Shown: positions 21,234 through 31,886, counted from the stretch's first letter. The stretch is DNA of 64,000 nt from Bacteroidales bacterium UBA4116 (GCA_002381645.1 DFXE01000017.1:81572-145571); one strand, 5' to 3'. Notes: generated from the sequence alone by a model not told the origin. Numbers and translations: made by a program.

Positions 21234-24200
21234 TTAGAATGTAAGTTGTAAACCAAATACGTATGAGCGGGTAAACGGATAGACGAATTTATCTACTCCT
21301 GCGTTTAATACCTCCGAACTGCTATTATCGGGATCTTTTCTTGAGAATTCAGGGTCGGTTCCTGAATACCCGGTGACAGTAAAGAGATTCTCTGCACTGA
21401 CATATACCCGTAACCTGTCGATAAAAGCTTTTCTTACTAATGTTGACGGCAGGGTATACCCTAACTGTATCTGGCGCAGACGTACAAAATCTCCTTTTTC
21501 AAGGAAACGGTCAGATTCGCGTGTATTCCCGTTAGGATCCTGCAAAACCGCCCTCGGCACATCTGTATTGGTGTTCTGGGGAGTCCAGGCGTTCAATGAT
21601 GAAGTAAGGAAATTCGAGCCCGAGTTCATTCCTTCATAGAAATAACGGTTGGCATTATATATCTTTCCACCGAAAGCACTTCCTAATAACAACGATAGGT
21701 CGAACCCTTTATATGAGCCTCCGAATGAAAGGTTAGCTTCAACTTTCAGTATACCGGAACCGCAGTATTCCTTATCATCTTCGTCGATCACACCGTCGCC
21801 GTTCAAATCGCGGAAACGGATGTCTCCCGGTAGGGCACCGGGTTGAAGCAGGTTACCGCTTGCATCTGTATGAGCTGCTACTTCAGCTTCGTTCTGGAAT
21901 ATCCCATCAGTACGATACAGGTAAAATCCCCCAATGGGTTTACCCGCGCGCGTCTGTGTCGGGAAATGTTCTGTACCCCATTTCAAACCTTCTCCGTAAA
22001 GCGCCTGGCGTGGGTCGGACAGTTCCAGTACTTTATTGCTTATGGTTGTCAGGTTGAGACCGATATTATAATCGAAATCTCCCTTTTTTTCAGACCAGTT
22101 GATCTCCAATTCCACTCCTGAGTTGCGTATCTTACCCACATTCAATATCGGGTCGAGCAGCCCGACCGATGGAGCCAGCTTTTTGGTTATCAGCATATCT
22201 TCTGTCTTATTGTAATAATAATTGACAGAACCTGATAATTTGTTGTTCAAGAATCCGTAGTCAACCCCGATATTCTTTGTATCAGTTGTTTCCCACTGGA
22301 GTTCGCGGTTTATCAATCCCAGAGCTATGCTGCCGGGCCAGGGTGTATTGCCGGTTCCCTGTACATATCCTCCGTATAATGTATTGTAGGTTGAAACCAG
22401 GGCTTCAAAGTCGTAATATCCCAAGGCCTGTTCGTTTCCTAAACGCCCCCAACTGGCACGCAATTTCAAATTACTTACAGCTCCGTCTTGCGGGAAGAAA
22501 CCTTCTTCAGAAACCCTCCAGCCTAATGCTACGGAAGGAAAGAATCCCCAGCGGCTGTTACTGCCGAACTTCGACGAGCCATCCCGGCGTACTGTTGCCT
22601 GCACCATATATTTTCCGGCATAGGCATAATTTACACGTCCGAAGAATGATGCCCTTCTGTATTTGTATAGCGATCCGTCGCCACTAAATGTTCCTCCTTT
22701 TCCCGCATCTATCGTTTCAAAGTTGGGGTCGAGAAATCCTGCCGGACGAACGGATGTTACTAATTTCCCGTCCTGCACTTCGTATATGGTCGTTTTACCT
22801 TCTACTGCTATTGTACTCCAGTTATAGTCGCGCATGGTTATGGAATTTCCTAACATCACATTCAGTGAATGGTCGCCGAAGCGTTTATCGAAAGTCAGAA
22901 TATTGTCTACCACTTGTTCCTGCCAGTATGAGTTGGTTTTACTGTTATACGGATATTCACTTTTAGATTTTACATCGGCGATATACGGTGGATAGTGGTA
23001 GCTTCTCAGGTTATGAATTCCACGGTAAGAATAGGCTGTTTTAAAATTTAGCCAGTCGGTGATATGGGCCGTGATTCCTACATTCGCATCCATATAGTAC
23101 CTTTTATTTGTTCTTTTCCTGAAGTTGTGGTCTGCCATGACATTCCGGTTGCTTGGCAGTCCGTTTGAATCTGTCAACCCGTAACCGTATTCTTTTGTAT
23201 CATCGTAAACCGGCACCAGTGGAGAGATCATATATACTTCTTTCAATGAATATTGAGGTTGTTTACTGTCGGTTGCGCGGAATGACAGGTTTGCATCCAC
23301 ATCAAAAATATTTTTTGTAACAGACAACTTCATTCGTGCATTATCCTGACGGTAATTGTTTCCCAATAGGATCCCTTTTTCATCTGCGTGATTGTATGAT
23401 ACCGAATAACGTGCTTTTTCGGCCCCACCCCGTATACTTAACATATAGTTTTGTGCAAATCCATTACGGAATACTTCATCCTGCCAATCGGTATTTACAT
23501 TGCCGGGGTCGGTGATATAACCCGGAAGCGCGGCTTGCCGGTTAGGATATTGCAGGTTGTAATTGTCATACATTTGCTTGTGTACCTGTACATAGCCGTT
23601 AGCATCTAATAATTCGAGTTGATTGGCTACTTGTGTAAAACTCAGGAATGTATTAAGGTCTACCTTCAATTCCCCTTTTTTTCCATTTTTTGTGGTGATG
23701 ATTATTACACCGTTGGCTGCCACCGAACCATAGATTGCAGCTGCTGCACCGTCTTTCAATACTTCCATTGATGCTATATCCTGCGGATTCACATTATTGA
23801 TATCTCCTGGAAATCCGTCGATGATGTATAGCGGTTCGTTATCTCCGAACGACTTTACCCCGCGAATTTTAACGGCTACGGTTGCGCCTGCATTTCCTCC
23901 GGCTTTCTGTATGTTTACTCCGGAGACTTTTCCCTGAAGCGCTTCTGCCGGATTTGTAGTGGCACGACTGGCCAGTTCATCTACGTTAACAGATGATATG
24001 GCTCCGGTAAGGTCGCTTTTTCTCATCGTACCGTAGCCGATTACCACTATCTCGTCTAACTTTTCCGAATCTTCTGCCAGATGAACATCGAGCCTGGCCT
24101 GTCCGTTGTAAGTGACCTCTTGTGTTGCGTATCCGATGTAGGAGAATACCAGTACGTCGCCTCTCTGAACAGCTATCTCAAAGTTTCCGTCCAGATCGGT

Positions 24201-24398
24201 TATAGTACCTTCTGAGGTACCTTTTTTCAGAATATTTACACCCATTGCGGGCATACCCGTTTCATCGTAAACAATGCCCTTCAAATTCACATTTTGTGAA
24301 AAACCCAAATAAGGAATAAGTGAGATAAACAGCCATAATGCTGTTCTCCTTAGGAGAGAGCCGGTTCCGGGCCCGGCATTACTTTTTAATAATCCCAT
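21234..24398 (-). CDS. SusC/RagA TonB-dependent outer-membrane transporter (pair 2)
   Basis: A 1054-residue TonB-dependent transporter. It starts with an unusual Gly/Pro-rich stretch ('SNAGPGTGS') before the hydrophobic signal segment that ends 'LGFSQ' (about residue 35). Then follow the carboxypeptidase-regulatory-like domain ('LKGIVYDETGMPAMGVNI'), the 'LDEIVVIGYGTMRKSDLTG' SusC signature, a plug domain ('VKIRGVKSFGDNEPLYIIDG') and the beta barrel. It is first in the susC-susD-GH2-GH63 unit and directly downstream of the TPR/LuxR-type regulator. There is no clean TAnnTTTG box before it, which fits activator-dependent expression. Confidence 0.96.
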   Translation of the reverse strand: MGLLKSNAGPGTGSLLRRTALWLFISLIPYLGFSQNVNLKGIVYDETGMPAMGVNILKKGTSEGTITDLDGNFEIAVQRGDVLVFSYIGYATQEVTYNGQARLDVHLAEDSEKLDEIVVIGYGTMRKSDLTGAISSVNVDELASRATTNPAEALQGKVSGVNIQKAGGNAGATVAVKIRGVKSFGDNEPLYIIDGFPGDINNVNPQDIASMEVLKDGAAAAIYGSVAANGVIIITTKNGKKGELKVDLNTFLSFTQVANQLELLDANGYVQVHKQMYDNYNLQYPNRQAALPGYITDPGNVNTDWQDEVFRNGFAQNYMLSIRGGAEKARYSVSYNHADEKGILLGNNYRQDNARMKLSVTKNIFDVDANLSFRATDSKQPQYSLKEVYMISPLVPVYDDTKEYGYGLTDSNGLPSNRNVMADHNFRKRTNKRYYMDANVGITAHITDWLNFKTAYSYRGIHNLRSYHYPPYIADVKSKSEYPYNSKTNSYWQEQVVDNILTFDKRFGDHSLNVMLGNSITMRDYNWSTIAVEGKTTIYEVQDGKLVTSVRPAGFLDPNFETIDAGKGGTFSGDGSLYKYRRASFFGRVNYAYAGKYMVQATVRRDGSSKFGSNSRWGFFPSVALGWRVSEEGFFPQDGAVSNLKLRASWGRLGNEQALGYYDFEALVSTYNTLYGGYVQGTGNTPWPGSIALGLINRELQWETTDTKNIGVDYGFLNNKLSGSVNYYYNKTEDMLITKKLAPSVGLLDPILNVGKIRNSGVELEINWSEKKGDFDYNIGLNLTTISNKVLELSDPRQALYGEGLKWGTEHFPTQTRAGKPIGGFYLYRTDGIFQNEAEVAAHTDASGNLLQPGALPGDIRFRDLNGDGVIDEDDKEYCGSGILKVEANLSFGGSYKGFDLSLLLGSAFGGKIYNANRYFYEGMNSGSNFLTSSLNAWTPQNTNTDVPRAVLQDPNGNTRESDRFLEKGDFVRLRQIQLGYTLPSTLVRKAFIDRLRVYVSAENLFTVTGYSGTDPEFSRKDPDNSSSEVLNAGVDKFVYPFTRSYVFGLQLTF

Positions 24399-24545
24399 AA
24401 TGTGTTGATATTAGATAAAATGATTAAAAATTTTCACAAGGATAAAGGTTCTTTTCCTTGCTTTGAACTATTTTAAGCCCTATCTGATATCTACATATAA
24501 GGTGTTTTTGAAAAAAATTATACCTACATTTAACCAATATGTCAA

Positions 24546-24558
24546 CCTGAAAATCAGG
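24546..24558. promoter_or_regulatory. Short perfect dyad upstream of susC pair 2
   Basis: CCTGA-AAA-TCAGG is a perfect 13-base dyad about 150 bases before the susC start, in the region where an activator site is expected. It could bind the adjacent LuxR-type regulator, but a dyad this short can arise by chance. Confidence 0.25.
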
Positions 24559-24694
24559 ATATTAAACGAAATTTAATACTACATGAAGGAGTTATGAATA
24601 AAAAAGACTTGCCCAACCATGATAACCTTCTATACCCGCATAACCCCTTTTTATCCAATCAATCTTCCTGTTTTCCGGATCATATATTTTACCT

Positions 24695-26329
24695 TCATAT
24701 ACTTTTCATATATTCGGTGAGGCTTTCGTCGGTTTCCAGATTGAGATGTTTTCTTAACCGGTAACGGGCCATATTAACGGTTTTGGGATTTGAATCAATT
24801 ACCGATGCGATTTCTTTAGTGGATAGTCCGATACGCAATAACGAGGCTAATCGTTGTTCATTTTTAGAGAGATCAGGGTGGAGTTGGGAAAGCTTATCAA
24901 TGAATTTAGCGTTTACCTGGTCTATCAAAACTTCTGTTTCGGTGTTTTTTGCATTAAATTGGGTAATATAGGCATTTATACTTCGTAAATGAGTTTCAAT
25001 TTGCGAATCCTGTAATTTATATCCTTCTTTTACCATAGATTGAATATGGGCCAGCATATCATTACGGCTACGGACAAAAAAAGCGAAATTAGTTAATTCA
25101 TGACGGTTATAATCCAGTTCTTTCTCTATAATACGGGTTTCATTCTCTGCCTGTTTTAATTTCAACTCTACAAGCTCCTTTTCCTGTTCCTGAAGCTTAT
25201 GGGCTGTTTCCAATATCTGTACCTTTTTCCGGTGGCGGTAATGAAAACCAATATACAACAAAATTAAAATAATGGCTCCGCCTATAAGAAGTGAAATATA
25301 GCGTTGCATACGCAGGCTCTTAATCTGAAAAGCCTGTTGCTGCAAAAGCATTTCCTGTTCTTTTGCTTTCAGTCGTTTTTGTATCGTGTTTAATTCAATC
25401 TGCCGGATAGCATCTTTTGCCAGTAATTCCTGTTCCGTCTCATAAAGGCTTAATAAATTCTGATATGCTGCCGGATAATTTTTCTGCGCTTCATACACCC
25501 ACGAACTGTACCGGTAATTATCGCATATCAATTCTTTGGCATTGATGCGGCGTGCATAAATCATTGCCTTATGGAGCGCTTCTAACGCTTTACCGTATTC
25601 TTTACCGTAAAAATATTGTGTACCAAGGTTGTTATAATTCTCTCCTAACGACCAGACAGCTCCCAATGAGTCATTAATTGCGATCGCTTCATGCAGCATG
25701 GCTATCTTTTCAGAAGTATTTCCTTGATATAAACACAGGTTATTCAGATTGGAGGCAATCTGTTTTTTAGCCCCTATACGACGGTTGATTTCCAGTGCCG
25801 CTTTAAAATTAGCTTCGGCTTTATTATTATCGGGAACCTGTATGTATACCAGACCCCGGGAATTGTAACAACCTGCCAAATGACGCAAATCATTGATCGA
25901 GTCGTAGATTACGGCAGCTTTATTGACATACTCAAAAGCCCTTTCCAAATCCATCAGTTTAAGGTAACAGCCTGCCAACCTCACGTAGATATACGCTTTA
26001 AGCTGAATACTGTCTACTGGGCATTTTTCTACGGCATTAGTTATGGCTTCAAACCCCATATCAAAATCACCCTGGTTCATATATGCTTCGCCTAAGGTAG
26101 ACATCGCCATAGCCAGATGGCTGTTGTCTCCATTTTGCTGCGCTTCAACAATAGCCGCATTCGAGTAGTAAATTGCTTTAGAAGGATCAGCTTTCAACAT
26201 TTCTTCCGCCTTGGAGATTAAATCTTCCGCTTTATTATCCACTGACGCATCCTGCGCAAATAATGGAATGGCCCCACATAAAAAAAGGTATATAAAAGCC
26301 AGGGGGAAATTCGGCTTGTGCTTAAACAT
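24695..26329 (-). CDS. Membrane TPR sensor with LuxR-type HTH, likely PUL regulator
   Basis: A 544-residue protein. Residues 1-26 look like a signal peptide ('GAIPLFAQ'); about 30-320 are tetratricopeptide repeats; about 345-366 are a transmembrane helix ('LLIGGAIILILLYIGF'); about 370-425 are a coiled coil rich in Lys/Glu; about 470-544 end in a LuxR-like helix-turn-helix ('NEQRLASLLRIGLSTKEIAS...NPKTVNMARYRLRKHL'). This architecture suggests a periplasmic or surface sensor that acts on DNA from the membrane. It lies upstream of susC pair 2 on the same strand, so it most likely controls that unit. The signal sensed is unknown. Confidence 0.85.
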   Translation of the reverse strand: MFKHKPNFPLAFIYLFLCGAIPLFAQDASVDNKAEDLISKAEEMLKADPSKAIYYSNAAIVEAQQNGDNSHLAMAMSTLGEAYMNQGDFDMGFEAITNAVEKCPVDSIQLKAYIYVRLAGCYLKLMDLERAFEYVNKAAVIYDSINDLRHLAGCYNSRGLVYIQVPDNNKAEANFKAALEINRRIGAKKQIASNLNNLCLYQGNTSEKIAMLHEAIAINDSLGAVWSLGENYNNLGTQYFYGKEYGKALEALHKAMIYARRINAKELICDNYRYSSWVYEAQKNYPAAYQNLLSLYETEQELLAKDAIRQIELNTIQKRLKAKEQEMLLQQQAFQIKSLRMQRYISLLIGGAIILILLYIGFHYRHRKKVQILETAHKLQEQEKELVELKLKQAENETRIIEKELDYNRHELTNFAFFVRSRNDMLAHIQSMVKEGYKLQDSQIETHLRSINAYITQFNAKNTETEVLIDQVNAKFIDKLSQLHPDLSKNEQRLASLLRIGLSTKEIASVIDSNPKTVNMARYRLRKHLNLETDESLTEYMKSI

Positions 26330-26334
26330 AGTAG

Positions 26335-26363
26335 ATACAAGTTAGTTTGTATTCACAAATATA
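26335..26363 (-). promoter_or_regulatory. -7 box and overlapping dyad for the TPR/LuxR regulator
   Basis: Minus strand 26363-26356 reads TATATTTG (TAnnTTTG). Transcription would start near 26349, inside the dyad ATACAA-GTTAGT-TTGTAT at 26335-26352 and 20 bases before the ATG at 26329. The dyad is well placed for autoregulation; this is inference. Confidence 0.4.
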
Positions 26364-26395
26364 ACCAATATCCCGGATAATTAAGTAATAAGAAA

Positions 26396-27628
26396 CTATA
26401 AAGGCAATTGTTTCAATATTTTATCGGTGGCCCCGGTACTATTTTTCACAAAATTACCCGCGGCTGCACCTGCTTCTTTCATCAGGTCGCGATAGGTCAA
26501 TAATTCATCCATCTTGATAAAAAATGCATTATCGGTTGAAACGGAAAAGCCCCCTCCTATAGCTATAATATCTTTTGCCTCTTTGAATTTCTGGTATTTG
26601 GGTCCGAAGATCACAGGAATGCTATATACGGCAGCTTCCAGTATATTATGTATCCCCTTACCGAAGCCTCCTCCTATATAAGCTATATCACCATACCGGT
26701 AGATAGACGACAGTAAGCCGAAACTATCGACGATCAGGCAATCCTTACCGGCAATGTGCTGTTCTGTTGCGTCGGACAACCTGACGGAAGGGCGCTTTAA
26801 CTTGGAATGAATATCCAGCAGATGCTCACGGTCTATTTCATGCGGAGCGATAATTAATTTAATCTCCGGATGTTCGTTAAAATAACGGATAATAAAATCT
26901 TCTTCATGGGGCCAGGAGCTACCGGCTACAAGGATCGACTGCTTTTCACCCCCGGCATTTTTAAGGAATTGTTCAACAACCGGAACCGGCCGCGCCTGTT
27001 CGAACACATCCAATACACGGTCGAAACGGGTATCTCCCGTGACAGATACATTGGTTATCTGGTATTCCGCCAGCAATTCCGCAGATTGGTTGTCCTGTAC
27101 ATATAAATGATCAAAACAACCCAATACGTTCCGGTATGGTTTGCCGTACCATCTGAAAAAAAGCTGATTGGGCTGGAAAATAGCAGAGATGATATAGGTG
27201 GGAATATTACGTTTTTTTAATTCAGTTAAATAATTGGCCCAAAATTCATACTTAATAAAAATAGCCATAGAGGGCCTTGCCAGCTTAAGGAATTTACGTA
27301 CCTTATAAGGCGTATCAAAAGGAAGGTAACAAATAACATCGGCCCCGTTATAATTCTTTCTTACTTCAAATCCGGACGGAGAAAAAAACGTTAGCAGTAT
27401 TTTATATTGCGGATACCCGGCCTTAATCTTTTCCATCATGGGCCTGCCCTGTTCAAATTCGCCCAATGATGATGCATGAAACCAGATATATTTAGCGCCC
27501 GGTTCGATCTTTTCCCGTAGTATACTATTGGTTTTCCATTGTCCTAAACGCATCATCCTGGCCTTTTTATGAAAAGGCGAAATAATCTCTATCAGGAATG
27601 CGTAAAGATGAATGGCTAATGTGTACAT
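26396..27628 (-). CDS. waaA: 3-deoxy-D-manno-octulosonic acid (Kdo) transferase
   Basis: A 410-residue GT30 enzyme that transfers Kdo from CMP-Kdo to lipid A precursor at the inner membrane. Residues 1-20 form the N-terminal membrane anchor. The family motif is clear: 'YIWFHASSLGEFEQGRPMM' (about 46-64), where the Glu in 'GEFEQ' is the catalytic base. It is followed by 'KILLTFFSPSGFEV' and, in the C-terminal Rossmann half, 'YIGGGFGKGIHNILEAA'. Length fits the family. It starts 65 bases after gltX on the same strand, so the two are probably co-transcribed. Confidence 0.94.
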   Translation of the reverse strand: MYTLAIHLYAFLIEIISPFHKKARMMRLGQWKTNSILREKIEPGAKYIWFHASSLGEFEQGRPMMEKIKAGYPQYKILLTFFSPSGFEVRKNYNGADVICYLPFDTPYKVRKFLKLARPSMAIFIKYEFWANYLTELKKRNIPTYIISAIFQPNQLFFRWYGKPYRNVLGCFDHLYVQDNQSAELLAEYQITNVSVTGDTRFDRVLDVFEQARPVPVVEQFLKNAGGEKQSILVAGSSWPHEEDFIIRYFNEHPEIKLIIAPHEIDREHLLDIHSKLKRPSVRLSDATEQHIAGKDCLIVDSFGLLSSIYRYGDIAYIGGGFGKGIHNILEAAVYSIPVIFGPKYQKFKEAKDIIAIGGGFSVSTDNAFFIKMDELLTYRDLMKEAGAAAGNFVKNSTGATDKILKQLPL

Positions 27629-27693
27629 ATTTGTCTATCGAATTAAGAAAAAAAGGAGGTACAAAATTTATAAGACCATAAGTTATACTGTTC

Positions 27694-29214
27694 TCATTTT
27701 TTTATTAATTCAATGGCTCTTTTCAAACGGTTTATGGTCTCTTCTTTTCCCAAGGCTTCCATTATATCGAAAATATGTGGTCCTTTACTTTCTCCTACCA
27801 ATGCCAGACGGGTGGCATTCATAATATTTCCTAAATGGTATCCCTTATTTTCGATCCAGCTTTTTACCGTTTCTTCCGTACCCTGCACATCAAAGGGTTC
27901 ACGGCTAATTAAAACATCAATCAATTCTGAAAGCTGTGAAGCTGAATCTTCTTTCCAGCGTTTTTTAACTACTTTCTCATCATATCCGGTTGGCGCGACA
28001 AAAAAGAAAGAAGCCTGGTCCCATAATTCATTAATAAAAGTTAACCGTTCTTTTACCAAGCCGATCACTTTCTCCACATAAGCAGGCGTTGCCTGTACGT
28101 TATGCTTTGCCAATACCGGTTGGGCCATAACGGCCAATTCTTTATTATCTTTTTTTATAATATACTGGTGATTGAACCATTTGCCTTTCTCATAATCGAA
28201 CTTAGCGCCGCTTTTGCTGCAATTTGCCAGGTCAAACAAAGCAATCATTTCTTCTACACTCATTATCTCTTGGTTGTTTCCCGCATTCCAGCCCAGTAAT
28301 GCGAGGAAATTAATAACCGCATCGGGCAAATAACCCGATTCGCGGTATCCGGATGATGTGTCACCTGTTTTAATATCCTTCCATTCCAACGGAAATACCG
28401 GAAATCCCAACCGGTCTCCATCCCGTTTACTCAGTTTTCCGTTTCCTTCGGGTTTAAGTAAAAGAGGTAAATGGGCGAACTTCGGCATGGTATCCGCCCA
28501 GCCCAAATAATGGTAGAGGATAACATGCAAAGGCGCGCTCGGCAACCACTCTTCTCCACGGATAACATGGGTTATCTCCATAAGGTGGTCATCTACGATA
28601 TTGGCCAGATGATAAGTAGGCAACTGGTCTGCCGATTTAAACAATACTTTGTCGTCAATTACCGATGAATTGATCACGACCTCTCCACGTATCAGGTCAT
28701 TGACATGAATATCTTCCCCGGGTTCTATCCTGATCCTTACCACGTAATTTTCACCGTTGTCAATCAACCGTTTAATCTCTTCACCCGGCAACGTAAGTGA
28801 GTTGCGCATTTGCATGCGGGTAGAAGCATCATATTGGAAGTTTGCGATCTCTTTACGTTTTCTCTCTAATTCATCCGGAGTATCAAAAGCAATATAGGCT
28901 AAACCGGCATCTACCAACCGGTCGACATATTGTTTATATATCGTTTTTCTTTCACTTTGGCGGTAAGGTCCGCAACCGCCTCCGAAAGATACACCTTCGT
29001 TAAACTCAATTCCCAGCCACTTAAACGACTCAAGGATATATTCTTCCGCTCCTTCCACAAAACGCTGAGAATCGGTATCTTCAATTCTTAGTATTAAATC
29101 TCCGCCGTGCTGTTTTGCAAACAAATAGTTATATAATGCTGTGCGTACTCCGCCTATATGTAAAGGCCCCGTAGGACTGGGGGCAAAACGTACTCTTACT
29201 TTATCCTGAGCCAT
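27694..29214 (-). CDS. gltX: Glutamate--tRNA ligase
   Basis: A 506-residue class I aminoacyl-tRNA synthetase that charges tRNA-Glu. The ATG at 29214 is chosen because the protein then starts right before '[17 protein letters not shown]', which contains the HIGH-type signature; the open frame further upstream encodes a hydrophobic stretch with no place in this family and crosses the likely promoter. The second signature is 'KLSKRDGD' (KMSKS type). The C-terminal anticodon-binding domain runs from about 350 to the end. A TAnnTTTG box lies at 29243-29250. The gene is followed by waaA. Confidence 0.96.
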   Translation of the reverse strand: MAQDKVRVRFAPSPTGPLHIGGVRTALYNYLFAKQHGGDLILRIEDTDSQRFVEGAEEYILESFKWLGIEFNEGVSFGGGCGPYRQSERKTIYKQYVDRLVDAGLAYIAFDTPDELERKRKEIANFQYDASTRMQMRNSLTLPGEEIKRLIDNGENYVVRIRIEPGEDIHVNDLIRGEVVINSSVIDDKVLFKSADQLPTYHLANIVDDHLMEITHVIRGEEWLPSAPLHVILYHYLGWADTMPKFAHLPLLLKPEGNGKLSKRDGDRLGFPVFPLEWKDIKTGDTSSGYRESGYLPDAVINFLALLGWNAGNNQEIMSVEEMIALFDLANCSKSGAKFDYEKGKWFNHQYIIKKDNKELAVMAQPVLAKHNVQATPAYVEKVIGLVKERLTFINELWDQASFFFVAPTGYDEKVVKKRWKEDSASQLSELIDVLISREPFDVQGTEETVKSWIENKGYHLGNIMNATRLALVGESKGPHIFDIMEALGKEETINRLKRAIELIKK

Positions 29215-29242
29215 TATGTTGTTATTATTTAGAATAATGCGG

Positions 29243-29250
29243 CAAAAGTA
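29243..29250 (-). promoter_or_regulatory. -7 box (TACTTTTG) for gltX
   Basis: Minus strand 29250-29243 reads TACTTTTG; a TTTA at 29273-29270 lies 19 bases upstream as a weak -33. The predicted leader is about 22 bases, which supports the start at 29214. Confidence 0.5.
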
Positions 29251-29392
29251 GCCCTTTTTTTTCTCTTGATAAACTTTTTTCATTAATTTCGCTTTTACAT
29301 AAAAGAAGACTATGAAACAAAGCATGAATATCGAAAGCAATAAATAAAACAGACTGCCGGTTACATGCCTACCTGTTAAAATTATTATTTGC

Positions 29393-31423
29393 ATGAAATT
29401 AAAATATTATACTATCCCTACAGCGGTTTTTTTTGTCGTCACTGCCATCTTGATAGCCTATTTCTTTCCCCGGGAAGGAAAATTCCGTTACCAGTTTAAC
29501 GAAGGTAAACCCTGGCGGTACGAATTACTTACTGCACCCAGTGATTTCCCTATTTATAAAACGGATGAGGAGGTAAAAACGGAAAGAGACAGCGTATTAA
29601 GTAATTTCGAACCCTACTTCCGGATAAATGCGGAGGTGGAAACACAAGAAGTCGAAAAGTTGAAAACGGCTTACGCAGCGCGGGAAAATCCGGAGATAAC
29701 TCCTTCTTATATGCAATATGTTGAAAGAAGCCTTACCCAGTTATACCGGAACGGTATTATTTCCAACCAGGACCTGGAAGATTTACGGAAGGAAAACACC
29801 CAACGTGTTAAGCTTTTGGAGAATAATGTTGCCGAAACCAAATTTGTATCTGACTTTTTCACCATTCGCACGGCATATGAATTCATTTTGAACAATGCCC
29901 CGCCTAATCTCGACAAAGATCTGCTCAGGTCACTGAATATCAACAATTACCTGACCGAAAATATTATTTACGACCAGGATATGTCGGAAAGGGTGAAAGA
30001 AGACCAGCTTCAGGCTGTACCCATTTCTAACGGTATGGTCCAGGCCGGAGAGCGGATCGTTGACAGGGGGGAAATTATTGATAACAACACGTACAATATA
30101 CTCCGTTCTTTAAAAATAATCCATGAATCAAAAGCCGGCGGTAACCAGCGGCAGGGGCTGATCATGGGTGGCCAGTTCATTTTAGTATTCGGTTTGTTAT
30201 TTTGTTTCTGGCTTTATCTCTGGTCGTTCCGGCAGCGAATATTATACAGCCGTACAAATACGGCTTTTATGTTGCTGTGCATCCTTTTCTGTTGCGTTCT
30301 CACCGAATTATGTGTAAGATACAATTTATTCAATATCTATATTATACCTTATGCAATGGTACCGATTGTGGTACGGGTTTTCTTTGATTCGCGTACCGCA
30401 TTGTTTGTGCACCTGATCACTGTACTGATCTGTTCGATGATGGTTCCTTACCCACACGAATTCCTGATCTTACAGATAGTGGCCGGTATGGTAGTTACTT
30501 TTAGCCTAAAAGATTTGTCCGAACGTTCCCAATTGATCCGTTGTGCTTTCTTCCTGTATCTCTCATACGCATTATGTTATTTAAGCATGGCTCTTTACAT
30601 GGAAGCCGATATTAACAAAATCAACTGGTTGATGCTACTTTATTTCGGTATCAATTTTGTTCTTCTGATGTTCACCTATATACTGGTTTACATGCTGGAA
30701 AAAACGTTCGGATATGTTTCTAGTATTACATTGGTAGAATTATCCAATATAAATTCTCCTTTATTAAAAAAATTATCAGAAGTAGCTCCCGGTACGTTCC
30801 AGCATTCTCTACAAGTTTCAAGCATGGCTTCCGATGCAGCTACCAAAATAGGCGCCAATGCACAGTTAGTGCGGACCGGGGCCATGTATCACGATATTGG
30901 AAAGATGGCCAATCCTGCTTTTTTTACAGAAAATCAGACCAGTTTCAATCCGCACGACCAGTTATCATACGAAGAAAGTGCCCAGATCATTATCGGTCAC
31001 GTTACCGAAGGAGTAAAAATGGCAGAAAAGGCATCCCTTCCTCAAAATGTGATTGATTTTATACGCACGCATCACGGACGGGGCAAAACAAAATATTTTT
31101 ATACCATGTATAAAAATAAATATCCGGATAAGGAAATTGATGAATCCAAATTTACTTATCCCGGCCCTAACCCGTTTTCAAAGGAAACCGGCATACTAAT
31201 GATGGCCGATTCGGTGGAAGCGGCCTCAAGGAGCCTTAAAGAACATACCGAAGAAAATATAAAAGAACTGGTAAATAAAATAGTGGATACTCAGCTTGCT
31301 GACGGACTGTTGAAAAACACACCGCTCACTTTCCGCGATATTGAATCCATAAAGAATGTATTTATTGATAAATTGAAGATAATGTATCACACACGCATCA
31401 GTTATCCCGAACTGAAAAAATAG
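29393..31423 (+). CDS. 7TM-HD phosphohydrolase (PgpH-like, likely c-di-AMP phosphodiesterase)
   Basis: A 676-residue inner-membrane protein. Residue order: a first transmembrane helix (about 8-26), an extracytoplasmic 7TMR-HDED domain (about 30-255), seven membrane helices (about 258-450), then a cytoplasmic HD domain. Metal-binding residues are H471 in 'TFQHSLQ' and the H500-D501 pair in 'MYHDIGKM', with further His in 'HTHHGRGKT'-like positions downstream. The PgpH relative in Gram-positive bacteria cleaves the second messenger c-di-AMP; the same reaction is likely but not shown here. The gene is divergent from gltX, and its 3' end overlaps the convergent phosphatase gene by 26 bases. Confidence 0.9.
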   Translation: MKLKYYTIPTAVFFVVTAILIAYFFPREGKFRYQFNEGKPWRYELLTAPSDFPIYKTDEEVKTERDSVLSNFEPYFRINAEVETQEVEKLKTAYAARENPEITPSYMQYVERSLTQLYRNGIISNQDLEDLRKENTQRVKLLENNVAETKFVSDFFTIRTAYEFILNNAPPNLDKDLLRSLNINNYLTENIIYDQDMSERVKEDQLQAVPISNGMVQAGERIVDRGEIIDNNTYNILRSLKIIHESKAGGNQRQGLIMGGQFILVFGLLFCFWLYLWSFRQRILYSRTNTAFMLLCILFCCVLTELCVRYNLFNIYIIPYAMVPIVVRVFFDSRTALFVHLITVLICSMMVPYPHEFLILQIVAGMVVTFSLKDLSERSQLIRCAFFLYLSYALCYLSMALYMEADINKINWLMLLYFGINFVLLMFTYILVYMLEKTFGYVSSITLVELSNINSPLLKKLSEVAPGTFQHSLQVSSMASDAATKIGANAQLVRTGAMYHDIGKMANPAFFTENQTSFNPHDQLSYEESAQIIIGHVTEGVKMAEKASLPQNVIDFIRTHHGRGKTKYFYTMYKNKYPDKEIDESKFTYPGPNPFSKETGILMMADSVEAASRSLKEHTEENIKELVNKIVDTQLADGLLKNTPLTFRDIESIKNVFIDKLKIMYHTRISYPELKK

Positions 31424-31886
31424 ATTCGAGAAGACCTTTACAAGCATCTTCCAGGATATCTATCACCAATTCAAAACCTGCGGCCCCGCCATAGTACGGA
31501 TCGGGAACATGGTCGTACGACATATTTTTTGCATACTCCGTCATCCGGTGTATTTTATTTAAAGATTCCGCATCGGGAGCTTTTCGCCTGAGGTCGTCTA
31601 TGTTCTGATCATCCATTCCGATGATCAGGTCAAAATCGTAAAAGTCATTGGTTTTGACCGGCCTCGACCTGGAGTCGAGCTTATAGCCCCGAAGAGAAGC
31701 ACATAAACTCATCCTCGAATCGGGCAATTCCCCCTTATGATAGCTGGCTATCCCGGCCGAATCTATATAAAAACGGTCTTCATAACCGGCATCTTTTACC
31801 ATTTTCTTCATAATCCCTTCGGCCGAAGGCGACCGGCATATATTACCAAGGCAAACGAATAATATTCTTATTTTTTCCTGTTTCAT
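31398..31886 (-). CDS. Low-molecular-weight protein-tyrosine phosphatase
   Basis: A 162-residue cytoplasmic phosphatase read from the ATG at 31886. The P-loop 'VCLGNICRSPSAEG' gives C12 as nucleophile and R18 as phosphate-binding residue, and 'HVPDPYYGG' supplies the general acid Asp. Length is that of the LMW-PTP family. A promoter box 22 bases upstream supports this start over a longer frame. Family members include Wzb, which dephosphorylates the Wzc tyrosine kinase of capsule systems; a Wzc-like gene lies about 19 kb away and that operon has no phosphatase of its own. The last 26 bases overlap the convergent HD phosphohydrolase gene. Confidence 0.93.
   Translation of the reverse strand: MKQEKIRILFVCLGNICRSPSAEGIMKKMVKDAGYEDRFYIDSAGIASYHKGELPDSRMSLCASLRGYKLDSRSRPVKTNDFYDFDLIIGMDDQNIDDLRRKAPDAESLNKIHRMTEYAKNMSYDHVPDPYYGGAAGFELVIDILEDACKGLLESIFSVRDN

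Noticed and set aside
29215..29394. Hydrophobic N-terminal extension of glutamate--tRNA ligase
   Set aside because: The extension crosses the gltX promoter box and the divergent gene's start; the family starts right before the [11 protein letters not shown] motif, so the ATG at 29214 is used.
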